A stretch of 64,000 nucleotides of DNA from Lottia gigantea. Its lineage: Eukaryota; Mollusca; Gastropoda; Lottiidae. Shown here piece by piece: positions 39,701 to 51,866 of the stretch. A program made the position numbers and the translations under genes. The first letter of the stretch is position 1, and each line of letters begins with the position of its first letter. The DNA lies in assembly GCF_000327385.1 (NCBI RefSeq), contig NW_008709715.1:2601975-2665974 (forward strand). Direction: 5' to 3'. The notes beneath the pieces were generated by a model. It was not told where the DNA came from. It saw only the letters and a list, made by a program, of their open reading frames with translations, and did no database searches.

Positions 39701-40457
39701 TAAGTCTTCTAAATTTTCTCTTTAAAAGGGATAGAACTTAATTTTTGTTATCTGTTCCAACAGTGTGCCATGGTTCACGAACAGCCCTAAAACTAGTGCT
39801 AGGGGAATATCTGGCATGTTTGATAAAAAAGTTTGATGTCTCCTGTCAGCTAGTGTGTAGGTGATCCCAATCATTTGTCCTGACATAGCCTATAGGTCAA
39901 CCAACAGAATTCAAGGTATATAACAGTTGCATACTTCAAATAAGCAGCTTCCATGTCCTAGTGTTGTGTTCATCTTGCATTTCAGAAGAATTTTATCAAT
40001 AAGGAAGACTGCTTAGCTACTTTGTTTAATGTAGTGATTGTAACACTTGCATCAAAGCAACAGTTGGTTTAAAGCAAGTATGCAGGTACTTCATATCCAT
40101 AAAATTTTCAGCATCAAAACCTATGACTTTTTGTCCAAAGATTGGTGAGTGAATGGGCTTAAATCAACAGATGTGCTAGGTTTCCCATCTACATTTATAT
40201 GCTTAATATAAGTCATGCTTGTTTTACAATTTTCACAGAAAAAAATTCTTAATAAATCTACTTGTGAAAGAAATAAACCTTGCCAGGCATCTTAAGGTTT
40301 GATATACTAATCAAATAGAAAAATAGAAATGAGATAAGTTTGGAAAAAGTAAAATGTTGAACTATGACAAATTGAAGTTAAAAGATACTAAACTAATTTC
40401 TTCTATAAATGAACTATTTTCATTGCATTGATATGTTCACTTTATCTATATACATAA

Positions 40458-40484
40458 TATCATATAATATAATATAATATAATA
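40458..40484. repeat. ATAAT microsatellite
   Basis: Five or more units of the pentamer ATAAT in the CTTN-TIGAR intergenic region. Confidence 0.8.
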
Positions 40485-41502
40485 TGTAGAGAAAGGCCTG
40501 TACAAAATAAACAGAATAAAATATATGAATGAGAACATAACAACTGAATCAGGAAAAGTTTAGGATATCAAATGCAGGAAACCAACAATTTCATACTTAT
40601 CACCCTGGGTCAACTCAACCATTCATGTGTATTTCAAAATAATGAGAATACAGTACATGTGTATCAATCATTCATATGATAGAAGCAAGTTGCTCAGGGG
40701 GGTTAAATTAAGCATGTAATAGTACCCTAGTGGGTTATCTAATACAAAAATGGCAGTGAGCTATTAGTTGTTCTGCACAAAGAGTTACAGTTCATTAGAT
40801 ATACACATCATTATAATAGCACTATAAAGTCTTAATAGAAATGTCAAGCAAAGTGCTCTATTTTCAAATATAGCTTCTGTCAAACTTTCCAAAAGTTCCA
40901 AAAAGATAAGAGGAAAATTCTTTGGGGTCCACAGGACTTCTAATAAGTAAAGAATTGTTCAATTTGTGACTTTTTTCAACAGTGGTTGAAATTTTGACAT
41001 ATATTAGGAAAGTTTCATAATTTATGTGAATCAAAATGACTGTATATAAGCCTTTCTACTACCAAAATATAGCATAATGTTGTGTTCTTCTAAATCTAAT
41101 CATCTACCACACATCTATCACTTCTCTCTTGCAAATATCATTTAATTCTGAAGTAATTATTTCACAAATAACTCAACCTTAATTTGCCTCTGCATTTCAG
41201 TCAACTACATTATTGCAGAAAGACACAACCATATGTTGTTTATGCTTTGCTATAAGGAATACCAAATAACTTAATTAATGCTTTAATCATAAAAAGCAGA
41301 GTTGATATCCATACAAAGACTGCTGGTATTGTGCAAGGTACTGTTTCCCTTACCAAAAATTCAGAAACTTCAGATCTAATTGCTCTTAGCTATCTACAGG
41401 ACAATTTTCCTCAATCAGAGTCTTAAAGAGCACATATTAATAAAGATCTAATGATAATTCAAATATGAAGTAATAATATATAAAATGCCATGAGAAAATG
41501 AT

Positions 41503-44500
41503 CTATATACCAAGATCTGGAGCTTGAATGTCTAAATTACGCAGATGATCTTTATCATGAATTAATAAACAAGTAACAACTGGTTTATCACACCCATTTT
41601 CAAAACTAACAGTAAATTTGGACATGCTGGTATTAGGACCAACACGCAAGGCATAACACTTACCACCAGGAATTTTACAGTGTAAGTCCTCAATAAAATG
41701 ACGTATAAATTCTTTGAGAAAGCCACCATGACTAACTATCAGTATATCAGCAATACACTGTTGATTATCAGACTCATCAAAACTATTATTACGACCAGAA
41801 CTGGCACTTGATATACTGGAGAAACGTTTCTCTAATAATGGTGATAAGGATACATTCGGACAACCAGTAGATGTATATTTTGGACATGTTATGCTCATTT
41901 TAATCTCACCATCAGTAACTGGAGGGTCTTTATTAAATACATCACGAACAGTAGCATATTCGTGATGGTGTTCACTATTACCATTAATAACTGAACCTCG
42001 ACCATTAGTAATAGGTTCATCTTTAATGAAGACTTCTTGTGCGTAAAGTTCATTATCGCTGTCATCATCCATATCATTATGACGAGGACGTTTAGCTTGA
42101 TTACTTAATTTCTCATCATCATCATCATTATTATGGAGGGTGTTTTTCACTGATTTCATGCTGCCTGTATGATTATGTTCACTATCAATATGACGTTTTG
42201 TAAACTGAGTTGAGGTCTCTAAATTATTACCATTACTTGATAATAACTGATCACAAAGATCTTGGAAGAATAATTTGGCACGTTCTCTTAGCTGAAAAAT
42301 ATATATAATAATAAAACCATATACTAAAAGATGAAATGAGAACAGGTTAAATTATTATTATTATAAGATTTTGTTTGTCATGTCAATAAATTCCATTTTG
42401 AATCGAAAGACAAGATAAAGTTATATTGGTTTTGGTTGTGTTGCAAAATACCATTTAATTAATAGTGACACCAACTCAACAATATAATCCTTTATGCCAA
42501 TGATAGCAAATCTACAGGTTTATGTATATGTATTATAACATCACTTTTGTTTTTTCCATTATTGTCAGTAGCAATAATTCTTGATAATAAACTGACCTAT
42601 AGGTTTTTTGCAACTACATTTGCCTAAATCAGCCCAAGTATCAAAATATTTTCACCCATAACTCCAATGTCTAATATATATATATAAAGAAAATTGAAAA
42701 ACCTACCTGTTCGACTTTCTCTCCACCACGAGGTGTAAAAGCAGGTAAAGCAATATTTTCTTTTCTAGCTTCTAGAGCAAATTCTCTATATGTTTTACCT
42801 TCTACAACACCAAATTTCTATAATGAAATAAAATAAAATTACAGACATGCATCATTTTACAATGATAAGTATATATTGTGCTGTTCTATTACAGAATGTC
42901 CGTTAGGCATTCCAGGGCAGGTTTGAAACCAGGATGTACTGAATATTTCTCATAAAGAGGCAAAGTTTTTAAACTGACAATGTACTTGGTGGACAATTAG
43001 TAACTCAACAGACTTAAGCTTTGACTTGAACTTTCAACATTTATTCTTGGTTTGTATCCCTTTAAAATAGGGTAAATTATTAACAGAGTACTTATTCTTG
43101 ATTTTATCTTTGTAAAGTTGCATGCTTACATTAATATGAGTACTTACCCTCTCTCTTAGTCTTTTATCTTTAATTAGAGGACATTTACATACTTTATTAG
43201 TATCAACTATAGTCTGAGCGGTACCGGCAGCCCGAGTTAAGTCACTAGTATATACATGAGTAAATCTTTCATTTCTCAATCTATTAGCCACTAACTGAGC
43301 TTGTTCCAATCCAAAATTAGATAGGTCTGTGTCGGACTGACCTATAATAAAAATACAATGTAAATGTCAAAGATATTTCTAACTAAAGCCAGGGTCACCC
43401 CAACCAATAACATTGATTATTGATGTAAACAATCATTCTGGTGAATGAAATGCTGAAGACTTGATGTATTATGTTTAATACTCAGGATCCAGCTGTCTAG
43501 ATTTCAGTGCGTGGCTATATATCATACACCGTCCAATAATTATCACAACTTAGAACTGATGATTTCAAATTTATGATTCAACACATGAGTGCATAAAGTC
43601 TGATATTAAATTAAGTGTGTTAAATCGCTGTTCTAGAAATTATTGACAGCTTGCTAGGCAGGATAACATATGCTCACAGTCAATTTTACAGCTCAATATC
43701 AAACTGCACCTTTTTCAAGAACATGGATAATGCTGAATTGCAATGGGGTTTAATGATAAAAATAAAATCCTTATTTTTCAGTTTTAGGGGCAGTAATTTT
43801 TGTATCAAATAATATCAGTTTTTTGACTTGAAATGGATTGTTTCTAATGAAAAAGATTATTACCTTGGATAATGTTGTTTCTGTTTGCAGTAGTTTCTGC
43901 ACTGAAAGTAGACAGAAAAATATACAGAATTAAAATGATGTAATCCTTTAATAAGAAAAAGTATAATTCGAAATGATTATTGATCAGACAGATATTATAG
44001 TAAAATTTCAAGTCACATTTAAGTCTTCCTTAAATACTTTTTCATACCACATTTTTTAAAGGAATTAGTGAATGATGCCAAAATTTTTGCAAACATTTTT
44101 GGATTAAAATAGTTCAGTTAGTTGTGAGTTAGATTATCACTTTAAAGTATTCACACTTCATGAACACAAGGAAATTTAGTTTGAAGTTAAATTTGTTCAA
44201 TCAAATTTATTTTATATTCTAAAAGATATTTTAGGACAAATTTTGTCTGTATTGTTGAAATTGATTCCGAGACTATAAATGAAATAAAAGGGATTGTTTG
44301 GAAAGAGTTCTATATTTAACAATATTATTGACATTGTATAGTAATTCTATTCTTCTATAGACAATAATTTCATTTGGTTCAATAGGACCGATAACAATTT
44401 CACTTCACATCACATCATAAGAAAATTTTATGAATTGAAAACAAATTAGCTGTTCAATATGGCGCACACTGAATAAATGACTTACTATAAAGGTCAATAT

Positions 44501-47500
44501 GGTATGGTTGAGTGTACAGTGAATAGTGTATAATTGTCAGTCTAGTCTGACCCCTACAGACTACTAATTAATGTCTGTATAATAACTTTAATAGGACATG
44601 TGGACAGAGTCTATTACGACTATAAGTAGAATGAATACCACTGTGGTAGACTGGATGCTGATATAGACAGACTATAGACATACAAACATGATAATATAAT
44701 AATCAATGTTTCCTGTCTGTTAATAACACTTCAAACAATAGTCTCATTTCAATGATTAATACTAGTCTAGACTAATGACCTAAAATAACCCACTATCATT
44801 ATAATCTGTGTCACAAACATCTAGTTTTTTTCTATCTCAAATCATCAATAACTATTTTCATCAATATTAACACATTCAGCTTTGTATCTATATACGAAGA
44901 AATAGAGTTCGTATAAAATGAAATAAAATGTTACCCCCCCCCCCCCCCCCCATCCTCAGGCACAGAATGAAGATCCATGTGACAGACAAAGTGAGAGGAC
45001 CCACACTATTTCCTGGATTGGAGATGTCTTATTTCCTAAAGTCAAAAGTAGGTAGTTTTGACACAGAATATCAAAATGTTTTTTCACACAAAAAAAAAAA
45101 AAAAAAATAATCACTATTCATTACTTTTGGAAAATAATGTATGAGCAGCAATTTAAGTCTACATCTACAATAGTTCAAAGTCAGTTCACAAGACATTTAA
45201 ATTGAAAAAAAAGGTGAATCAAAATTATCCAGAGTACAACCCAAAATTGATCCTTTGATGCCCATGTAAAAAAAACTATTCAATAGACTAAAAATATCAT
45301 GGCACAACAAACATCAAATAAAAATCTGTGTCCAAACAAGTTATGTATTTATTTTTATGTATTTGTTCTATAATTAAGTTTCTATAAACATGTTTACATC
45401 ATCTAAATAGAAATCCTTACAACTTGGGTACACCACAAAAATCATGTCATCTTACTACAATCAGTATCAGAAAGCAAAAAAAAATCTTTTATTTTAGTAT
45501 GATACTCCAATGGAGACCAATCTAACTGATAGATTAGATAGTTGATAAGAAACCACTGAAACTGGTCAACATAATTCAATGCTTCCATGGACTTCACAAG
45601 CACGTTCTGCTGCCAGACATCATGTACAGTCATGTTGATGATGTCATATTGGAAGGTCAGGTTGCCCAAGAGAACTACATGTAAAAAGAATGTCTTATAA
45701 GTTTTTGATAATCTAGATATTGATCAAAAATACTAAAGCTCTATCATGCTTATATTTCTTATTATATATTCTCATATAAAGGTGCAGAGTAAATTCAATT
45801 TCTGGCAAGTCAAAACTGATTAGTACGTTTTATCACTGCAAAATGTCAAGAAAGTATCATAGCTTATGCACTTACATGGGCATTACACTAAATTTTGATG
45901 TATTTGGTACCATGTGCCAACATGTTTCAAAGTTATAAAAGAGTAATTCAATAATGGGAATATTTTTATTAATGTTGTTTACATGGTCACAAAATCATAG
46001 GTTTTCCAGCTTTCTTAAGAGCAACCTCACAATGTCAAGCTATTACGATCTTCATTGTATTTCTTGTATCATGTAATGTAGCTATTAGATTGAATTCTAC
46101 ACCAGCAAATAAATACTGTCAAACATTAGGGCTTTTTGTTTATAGACTTTCTATCGAAGACTCTGATTGGCTGTATTCGCTAATGCACAATCCAACCAAA
46201 TCACTGCATTTACTCTGTGTTACATGAAAGGTGGCTATTGCAGTGAAGGTATAAGACGAAGTTCGTTACAACTTGACTTAAGTGTATAAGGGATACTATA
46301 TTAGTCTCTAAATCAGGAATAGTATAGGTTATGTTATTTGTAAATATCTCAGATGAGTTTGTAATCAATATTTCAATAGACATTTTTGTAGTTATTGTCC
46401 AAATTTGCTTGTCAATACAATAATAGCTAGAGTTTGCATGCTTTTCGGATTAAGTTAAGGTTTTTTCTATGATTGGCCATTCAGTCATTAAAATGTGTCA
46501 AAATAACCAGGTAACCACTATAAAAACAAAAATTTCATCCGATATGAATATAAATTAAGTGCTTACTCCTGCTTATGTGGATTTCTAGATCTGAGCTGAA
46601 TTGATGCCTTTCTTAAAAGATAGTTATTATTTTGGATGAAAATTTTAACACAGACACCAGATAAGCTTTCTTCTTTAGCATCAATTTGAGTAATAAAGAT
46701 TAAATGGTACTATAAAAAATGTTCTTCGCTGCGTGCAAAGAGAAAAGACTGGAATAATACAATGTTTACAAAAAATACACAAAACATGTTTTAAAAACAC
46801 ATTATGCAATTGTTTCAGAGAGTTAATAGAATGGGGTCCAATTTGCTATGGACAAGTAAATTACTTAAATTTTAGATAACAATCATGGCTCAGTGAATTA
46901 CCCATCTAACCTTAGGAACCTGAAGCTCAATGGTTCAATTCTGGCAAAGGCAGAATCGTTTATTTATGAGCCCAGTGCCTTGAATTTATTTTTCATAATG
47001 GTGGGACTGACTTCTTGTCATTCAAATATGAAATAAATAGAGGCTTTATATGCTACATACTAAATGGTTTCCTTCAGTTATTGAAAAGAAAAATAAAAGA
47101 AGACGCTGATTAAATTTTGCTTTTTCAAAATGAAAGGACATTTATAGTTTAAACCAACAATCTATATCTTGGTAACTTTAATAATGAGGTGATGACATTC
47201 AATGTGCTCTTTAACCTATCATAATTTCTTGAAGTGGAATAGAATAGAAAAGACATAAAAGTATTTATTGGAAGTAAATTAATTAGTAAATCTGTCTGGA
47301 TTAATTTGTTAAGTATCAGCTATTATGATGTCTGTGTCAAATTGATCTTAGTTCATCTTGCATTGATTTACTTTATATCATACACATCATTTCACTACAT
47401 CTGATGATGGGCATTTTCTGAGTGTCACAAATTTCTGAATGTCTACAATACATTGATACAGATCAATTTTACCTTCTTCAGAATGAAAATCTGATATAGT

Positions 47501-50015
47501 TCCTCAGCAATTAAATAAAATTACAGATATCTATGATAGAGCGAAAGGGATATAATAATGTAAATATTTGTACCTTTAGTACCAAATAACAGCTAAAAGA
47601 GCTCAATTTAGAATTAAAATCTAATACATCAAGAGATCTTTATCAATGCTCATGTCTTGAATGGGAGAAACAGCAGCCTCAACTCCTTAACTTGTTTATT
47701 TGTCTACATTGCATTGGTTTGCCGCACCATTTGCAGTGATACAGAGAACTGAAATTGGTTTGTTGAAAATCAGATATATAGATGAGTTTATCCCTTTAAA
47801 AATCATTGATTTGAAGAATTGAGGTTTCACGGGATCATACCAGTACCATTATAATATCTCTTGTCATTTGTTTGACCCAAATTTCAATTTGTCAAGTTAG
47901 TCAATCAATCCTTTATCAGTGAAACCCATCCAAAATAAGTTTGACTTCATTGTCAACATTTTGACTTCATTGTCAATATTAATAAAATGCAGAAATCATA
48001 AATATAAATGTCATATACTACATCATTGGCAAGAAAAAATTAAATGAGGTGCTCTTTCAGTTGGATGAAAAAAAGCAAACATGATTTTATATCTGAATTG
48101 ATTAGTGATTAAGGTTGCTTTTGTCAAATGTATTTCAAAGAACTTTCTGGAGTAGTAAATTATCATCAAAATAAAAACAATTATAAAGCAATTTTCACTT
48201 AAATGATTCAAATCTTGTGAATGTTTCAAATATCACTGAACTCAATGAGTTAATATGGTGGTCAAATTCTGCATTACTGTCAGATTCAAAAAACATTAAA
48301 CACATCTCAGATAGATTATAGAACTAAACCTCACTCTGTTGTGTTTCACAAACTGAGTTCCAAATGAAAATCATCTTTATGGAAGAGTTTTGGATTTAGT
48401 ACAATGGCCAACTCTGTTTACTGTTTGAACATATTGAAATTTGCACAATTTAAAAAATTAAATTTAGTAAAATGAATTTGCTTTAGCAAAGTATATTATC
48501 ATTTAAAATTTACATTAATGGCATAAAAGGGTTTTTCAAGCTTTATGTTACCAGTTACTTTAAAATGTTTGATAATATTGCTCTCCCTCCTTATCCATGC
48601 CCACAACAGAAATCAGGTATGGTATAATACACTGGCATTGACTTAAATCTTAAAACATAATCTAATGAATAGCTTGCAGTAGTGATATCTAAATCTGGCC
48701 GAGATGGGTCTTGGTTTTGGAATTTTAGGTTGTAACATAGCGGTTAAGCAATGTTACAAAAGCACAGGCACAGGAATTTTGTTTTGGGTAGCCCTTATGA
48801 TTAAGACAGAGCAGTACATACACACTGAAGGCAACTTGACAGAACATGTCCAAATTTTTCTGCTTCAGTTTGATTAAAATTGCAAAACCTAGTTGAATGT
48901 TTCAGTTGAAGAAATCGTAAACTAGGCATGGAAAAGCCGTGGCAGAACTGTTCCAACTTGCTACAACTTCAAAAACTTACTGTCAAAAATTATAGGTGGC
49001 TTAATGACAAAGAATCACATGCTTCAAACCCACAATACTCCTTACTGGCTTTTTTTGGATCTTTGCAAAATGGCAGCAAGTTACATAAAACATATTGCTT
49101 ATTTCCCTGTGAAGTAGCTATTTGTATATAGCCATAAGGCAGAACCTAAGAACTGTCAAAAGGTGTCAAACAGGCAGGATGAACAAGATAAAGCACCATT
49201 ATGTAAAATTGATAAAACTAAATAATTATTGAAAAACGCTTAATCTTGATATTAGGCATTTTTCAATAGTTAATTACAAATTTATGGATAATTACTAAGT
49301 TTTTTGGATTCATCAGATTATATGAGGTTCCTGTTATGTTATTTATGACACCAGGTATATCTACTGGCTCTTATTTGCTAAGTTTAAAATTCTTAAATTT
49401 TATGTTAATTCTAAGACGTAGTATCACTTTAACAAGGAAGCTATGTTACCAGGGTGGGGGCAAACATCATAATGATTAGAAAACCATCAGTGTCTAGTGG
49501 AATCATGTTTTTAATAAAAAAAATTAAAAAAATCATTTCCCATGTGAACAAATCCCGACAAAACTTTACAGAATACAAGTACCTACAAACATTATCAGGG
49601 TCAAGCAGATATAAATGTAATGTCATGCAACAATATAATAGACCTGATGTTCATGGCTGATGCTGCAGTACAAAATTCTGTCAGTGTCAATAAAAATATG
49701 CAGATAAAACTGTAGGCATTTAACTCTTTTTTTTTAAACATTGTACTTCATAGAGCTATAAGTTATATGGAGCTGAGAAGTCTTCAAATCCATGGCATAA
49801 ATAAATCAATCAATTCAACAGTTGCAATATATTACTACGGTTAGGGCACCATGCCCTGAATTCACTTTGCCATAACCCAAACTCACAGCAGACATGACAC
49901 TGATTGACTGAACATAAGAAGAGTGTCAGGCACAATTTGGATTATATCAAATAACCTAATGAAATATATAAATAATATATACTTACTGCCTTACAAGAGT
50001 TACAAAGAACATCAT
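41503..50015 (-). CDS. TIGAR: TIGAR-type fructose-2,6-bisphosphatase with a long acidic insert
   Basis: Histidine phosphatase of the phosphoglycerate-mutase fold. TIGAR lowers fructose-2,6-bisphosphate, slowing glycolysis in favour of the pentose phosphate route. Exons (minus strand): 50015-49987, 43901-43864, 43341-43148, 42817-42707, 42291-41503; total 1161 nt, 386 aa (human 270), phases agree. It starts MMFFVTLVRHAETTANR: the catalytic R9-H10 sits in RHAE where human TIGAR has RHGE. The acid/base Glu is in RLRER (residue 86), and the second catalytic His is H312 in VSHGG. The PRGGE motif precedes the C-terminal half, which ends RVGPNTSMSKF and a conserved HDKDHL. The extra length is one segment of about 150 residues (roughly 160-305) in exon 5, rich in Asp, Asn and Ser, absent from vertebrate TIGAR. 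The start ATG is preceded in frame by a TGA. Confidence 0.92.
44934..44952. repeat. Poly(C) run
   Basis: An uninterrupted run of about 17 C within an AT-rich intron, followed about 140 bp later by an A run of about 18. The length is unreliable in many assemblies. Confidence 0.85.
45442..45680 (-). other. Unassigned open frame in TIGAR intron 1
   Basis: About 75 codons on the minus strand (LGNLTFQYDIINMTVHDVWQ..., ending SDTDCSKMT) behind a plausible acceptor (TTTTTACATGTAG). Base composition is less AT-rich than its surroundings, as in coding DNA, with motifs such as FQWFLINYLIYQLDW. I do not recognise the family. It may be a leftover of a captured gene or transposon, or an exon of a nested gene. 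Confidence 0.25.
46880..47030 (+). mobile_element. tRNA-derived SINE-like unit
   Basis: A box-A-like TGGCTCAGTGA (46886-46896) is followed 35 bases later by a box-B-like GGTTCAATTCT (46932-46942), the order and spacing of an internal RNA polymerase III promoter. The stretch in between does not fold as a normal tRNA and no anticodon arm is evident, so a SINE head is likelier than a tRNA gene. The 3' limit is uncertain. Confidence 0.45.
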
Positions 50016-50438
50016 CTGACTTCAGTTTCATCGGCCAGTTAATTAATCAGACTGTGGCAGTTAACAAAAAGACAGACATTAGTTCAGACTTCAGCTCTCA
50101 TTTTCCCAATTACAGACTAGTCAGGATCAGTCCAGTAGTAAATTCATAGTCATGATAACCGAGACTTCCGTATTTACGTCTAACAAAAGCCAGTTTGATT
50201 GGCTGTGATAAATAAAAAAGACCAATGATATTACTCCAAAAATTTATGACGGGCACTGACAACGATTATCCAGACCACTTATCCATACAAATGGCAGGAC
50301 CGGATAATCGAAAATACTGTATTTTTTTCTTCTTTTCGATGAAGAGGGTTAAGGGAGATAACTACATCCATGCTCTTCGAATCAAGGGTTACAGCAATAA
50401 TCACATTTTCTTATATCTTGAACATAATTCTGTTAAAA
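50016..50438. promoter_or_regulatory. Shared TIGAR (-) / TIMM29 (+) upstream region
   Basis: Only 423 bases separate the two start codons, which face away from each other, so a bidirectional promoter is likely. It contains GACTTCCG at about 50161-50168 (ETS-type core) and ACGTC (CRE-half-like) just after. No TATA box. The TIMM29 ATG could lie upstream in the same frame at 50370, but the 50439 ATG fits family N termini better. Confidence 0.5.
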
Positions 50439-51020
50439 ATGAATTTCCAGTCATATTTACGAGTTTTCAACGGTTTAAAAAGGGCAGCTAACAAGGTAAA
50501 AGTTCCCGAAAAGGTGAAAGGAGGTCGAGTAGAAAAGATTGGGAATTACTTTTACAACATTTATGGAGACTACAAAGCTGCTTTTCTAGACACTCTACAA
50601 GACATTAAGGATAAGCCTTTAAAGGCCAGTTTTTATTTCTCATTACTTGGAACAGGTGCTGTCTTTTATAAACTGAACCCAACAGAGGCTAGTTTCAAAG
50701 AACTAATCATAGAAAATGCCAATGATCTGGCATTAGTTGGCGAACCTATCAGAAGCAAAACTTCTGACAAGTTCATGGAAAATGTTATTCATAAATTCAA
50801 TGATGGATATTTAAGATACCAAAATGTAGGATTATTTTCTATAATTTATAAAACAGAATATAATAAAGGTTTAAAGCTATTTAATGCTCAGTGTAAATAT
50901 GCAAAACCTCACTGGACCGAATTTCACAAGTCAATCCTTGATGTAGGTGTTCTTGGAAGATGGATATACATTGATAAAGCTATGGAAAATTATGACATAA
51001 ATGAAGATGAATGGAGATAA
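50439..51020 (+). CDS. TIMM29: TIMM29, TIM22-complex subunit
   Basis: Metazoan subunit of the TIM22 translocase, which inserts multi-pass carrier proteins into the mitochondrial inner membrane. Single exon, 193 aa (human 260). An amphipathic basic N terminus (KRAANKVKVPEKVKGGRVEK) is followed by one likely membrane segment at about 63-79 (ASFYFSLLGTGAVFY). The strongest family block is the C-terminal half: LRYQNVGLFSIIYK, CKYAKPHWTEFH, LDVGVLGRWIYID and YDINEDEW, aligning with LRYVNLGL..., PRWTDF, LDVGFVGRW and CDINDDEF of human TIM29. It lacks the charged C-terminal tail of the human protein, stopping right after DEWR. An in-frame ATG at 50370 would add 23 mostly hydrophobic residues; I prefer 50439 (MNFQSYLRVF). 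Confidence 0.88.
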   Translation: MNFQSYLRVFNGLKRAANKVKVPEKVKGGRVEKIGNYFYNIYGDYKAAFLDTLQDIKDKPLKASFYFSLLGTGAVFYKLNPTEASFKELIIENANDLALVGEPIRSKTSDKFMENVIHKFNDGYLRYQNVGLFSIIYKTEYNKGLKLFNAQCKYAKPHWTEFHKSILDVGVLGRWIYIDKAMENYDINEDEWR

Positions 51021-51320
51021 AAACAATATCTAGTTGTACTAAAAGTTAATATATTGATATAGGAAGCAGTGTGATTGCTACTGACTGGTTGAGTTTCAAT
51101 TTAGAGCAATGTATTTAAAGTGTTTTGTCAGCAAGGTGCAAAATATTTCCTTTTTATAGGCGAAAAATTGAGTGAATAATGAGTTATAAATACGATTTGT
51201 TTGAATGATTAGGAACACAAGAGTTGTACTCAAAAGACTTGACTCGCCAAAGCAGTGATTTGAGATAGGTCATTGTGTACCTGAAGACCATATCTGATGT
51301 TTAGTATTCTATTTTAAACC

Positions 51321-51674
51321 TTAAATTGTTATTTTCATGATATTTAACACCACGTACTCAACGGATTTTTTGAAAAGATAATTTACTTCATGATTGCACG
51401 ACATTCTCCTTATTTGTGAGAGCGAAGTAAAGAAAATTTCAACATATTGTAGGCCTATATGCCTGGTGAACTTGCGATTAAATTCTACCATATAATTTTG
51501 TTCACTTCTGTTATAATTTTGTCCCCATTCCTGAAGTCCTCTATATTCTCTGATTTGTACATAGCCAAGTCTACATTTTATGAGCTCACCATCAGAATAA
51601 AGTGTTTGGACTGAATTTTTCTTCTTGTTGGTGGATGGTGTCCGCTTCTGAAAAAAATTCCATGTCGTAGACAT
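51321..51674 (-). other. Hypothetical open frame, 117 codons
   Basis: ATG at 51674 begins MSTTWNFFQKRTPSTNKKKN and continues with YSDGELIKCRLGYVQIREYR. It has no domain I recognise. A good acceptor-like tract (AATTTTTTTCAG) lies inside the first codons, so it could instead be a last exon starting at KRTPSTNKKK. It lies between the 3' ends of TIMM29 and EED. A chance frame in AT-rich DNA is quite possible. Confidence 0.25.
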
Positions 51675-51860
51675 TGAGTTAGGGACTGAATTGATCTTAT
51701 ATCAATTAAATCAATTTAATTGTTGTCTGTATCAGTAAATAGGAAAAGTGGTTATCTCCCATATACCATTGAATCTGCTGGATTTCAACAGTGAAAAGAT
51801 GATCTGTTGTGGGCAAATATATTCATACTAATAAAACCACAGCATGCATGATATGAGTGC

Positions 51861-51866
51861 TTTATT
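51861..51866 (-). terminator. EED: Candidate poly(A) signal of EED
   Basis: AATAAA on the minus strand about 300 bases beyond the EED stop codon. Confidence 0.45.

Larger units (their letters stand above)
35301..41502. other. Intergenic region between CTTN and TIGAR
   Basis: About 6 kb with no convincing coding exon on either strand. Overlapping open frames at 35793-36105 (both strands) have no domain signature. It contains the inverted-repeat element at 36132-36712, short AT microsatellites (near 38250-38290 and 39080-39095), and an ATAAT run at about 40458-40484. The last few hundred bases should include the TIGAR 3' UTR. Confidence 0.55.
43902..49986 (-). other. TIGAR intron 1, about 6.1 kb
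   Basis: Non-coding apart from decayed repeats: a possible solo left end of the tandem-core element family near 43645-43690, a C homopolymer at about 44935-44951, an A homopolymer at about 45090-45108, an unassigned open frame at 45442-45669 (-) and a SINE-like unit at 46880-47030. Confidence 0.6.

Noticed and set aside
44928-45110. Open frame starting in MLPPPPPPI and ending in poly-Lys
   Set aside because: It is produced by the C run and the A run at its ends; no other coding character.
50370-50438. Upstream in-frame ATG for TIMM29
   Set aside because: It adds 23 residues not seen in the family and lies in the shared promoter; the ATG at 50439 fits better, though the longer form cannot be excluded.
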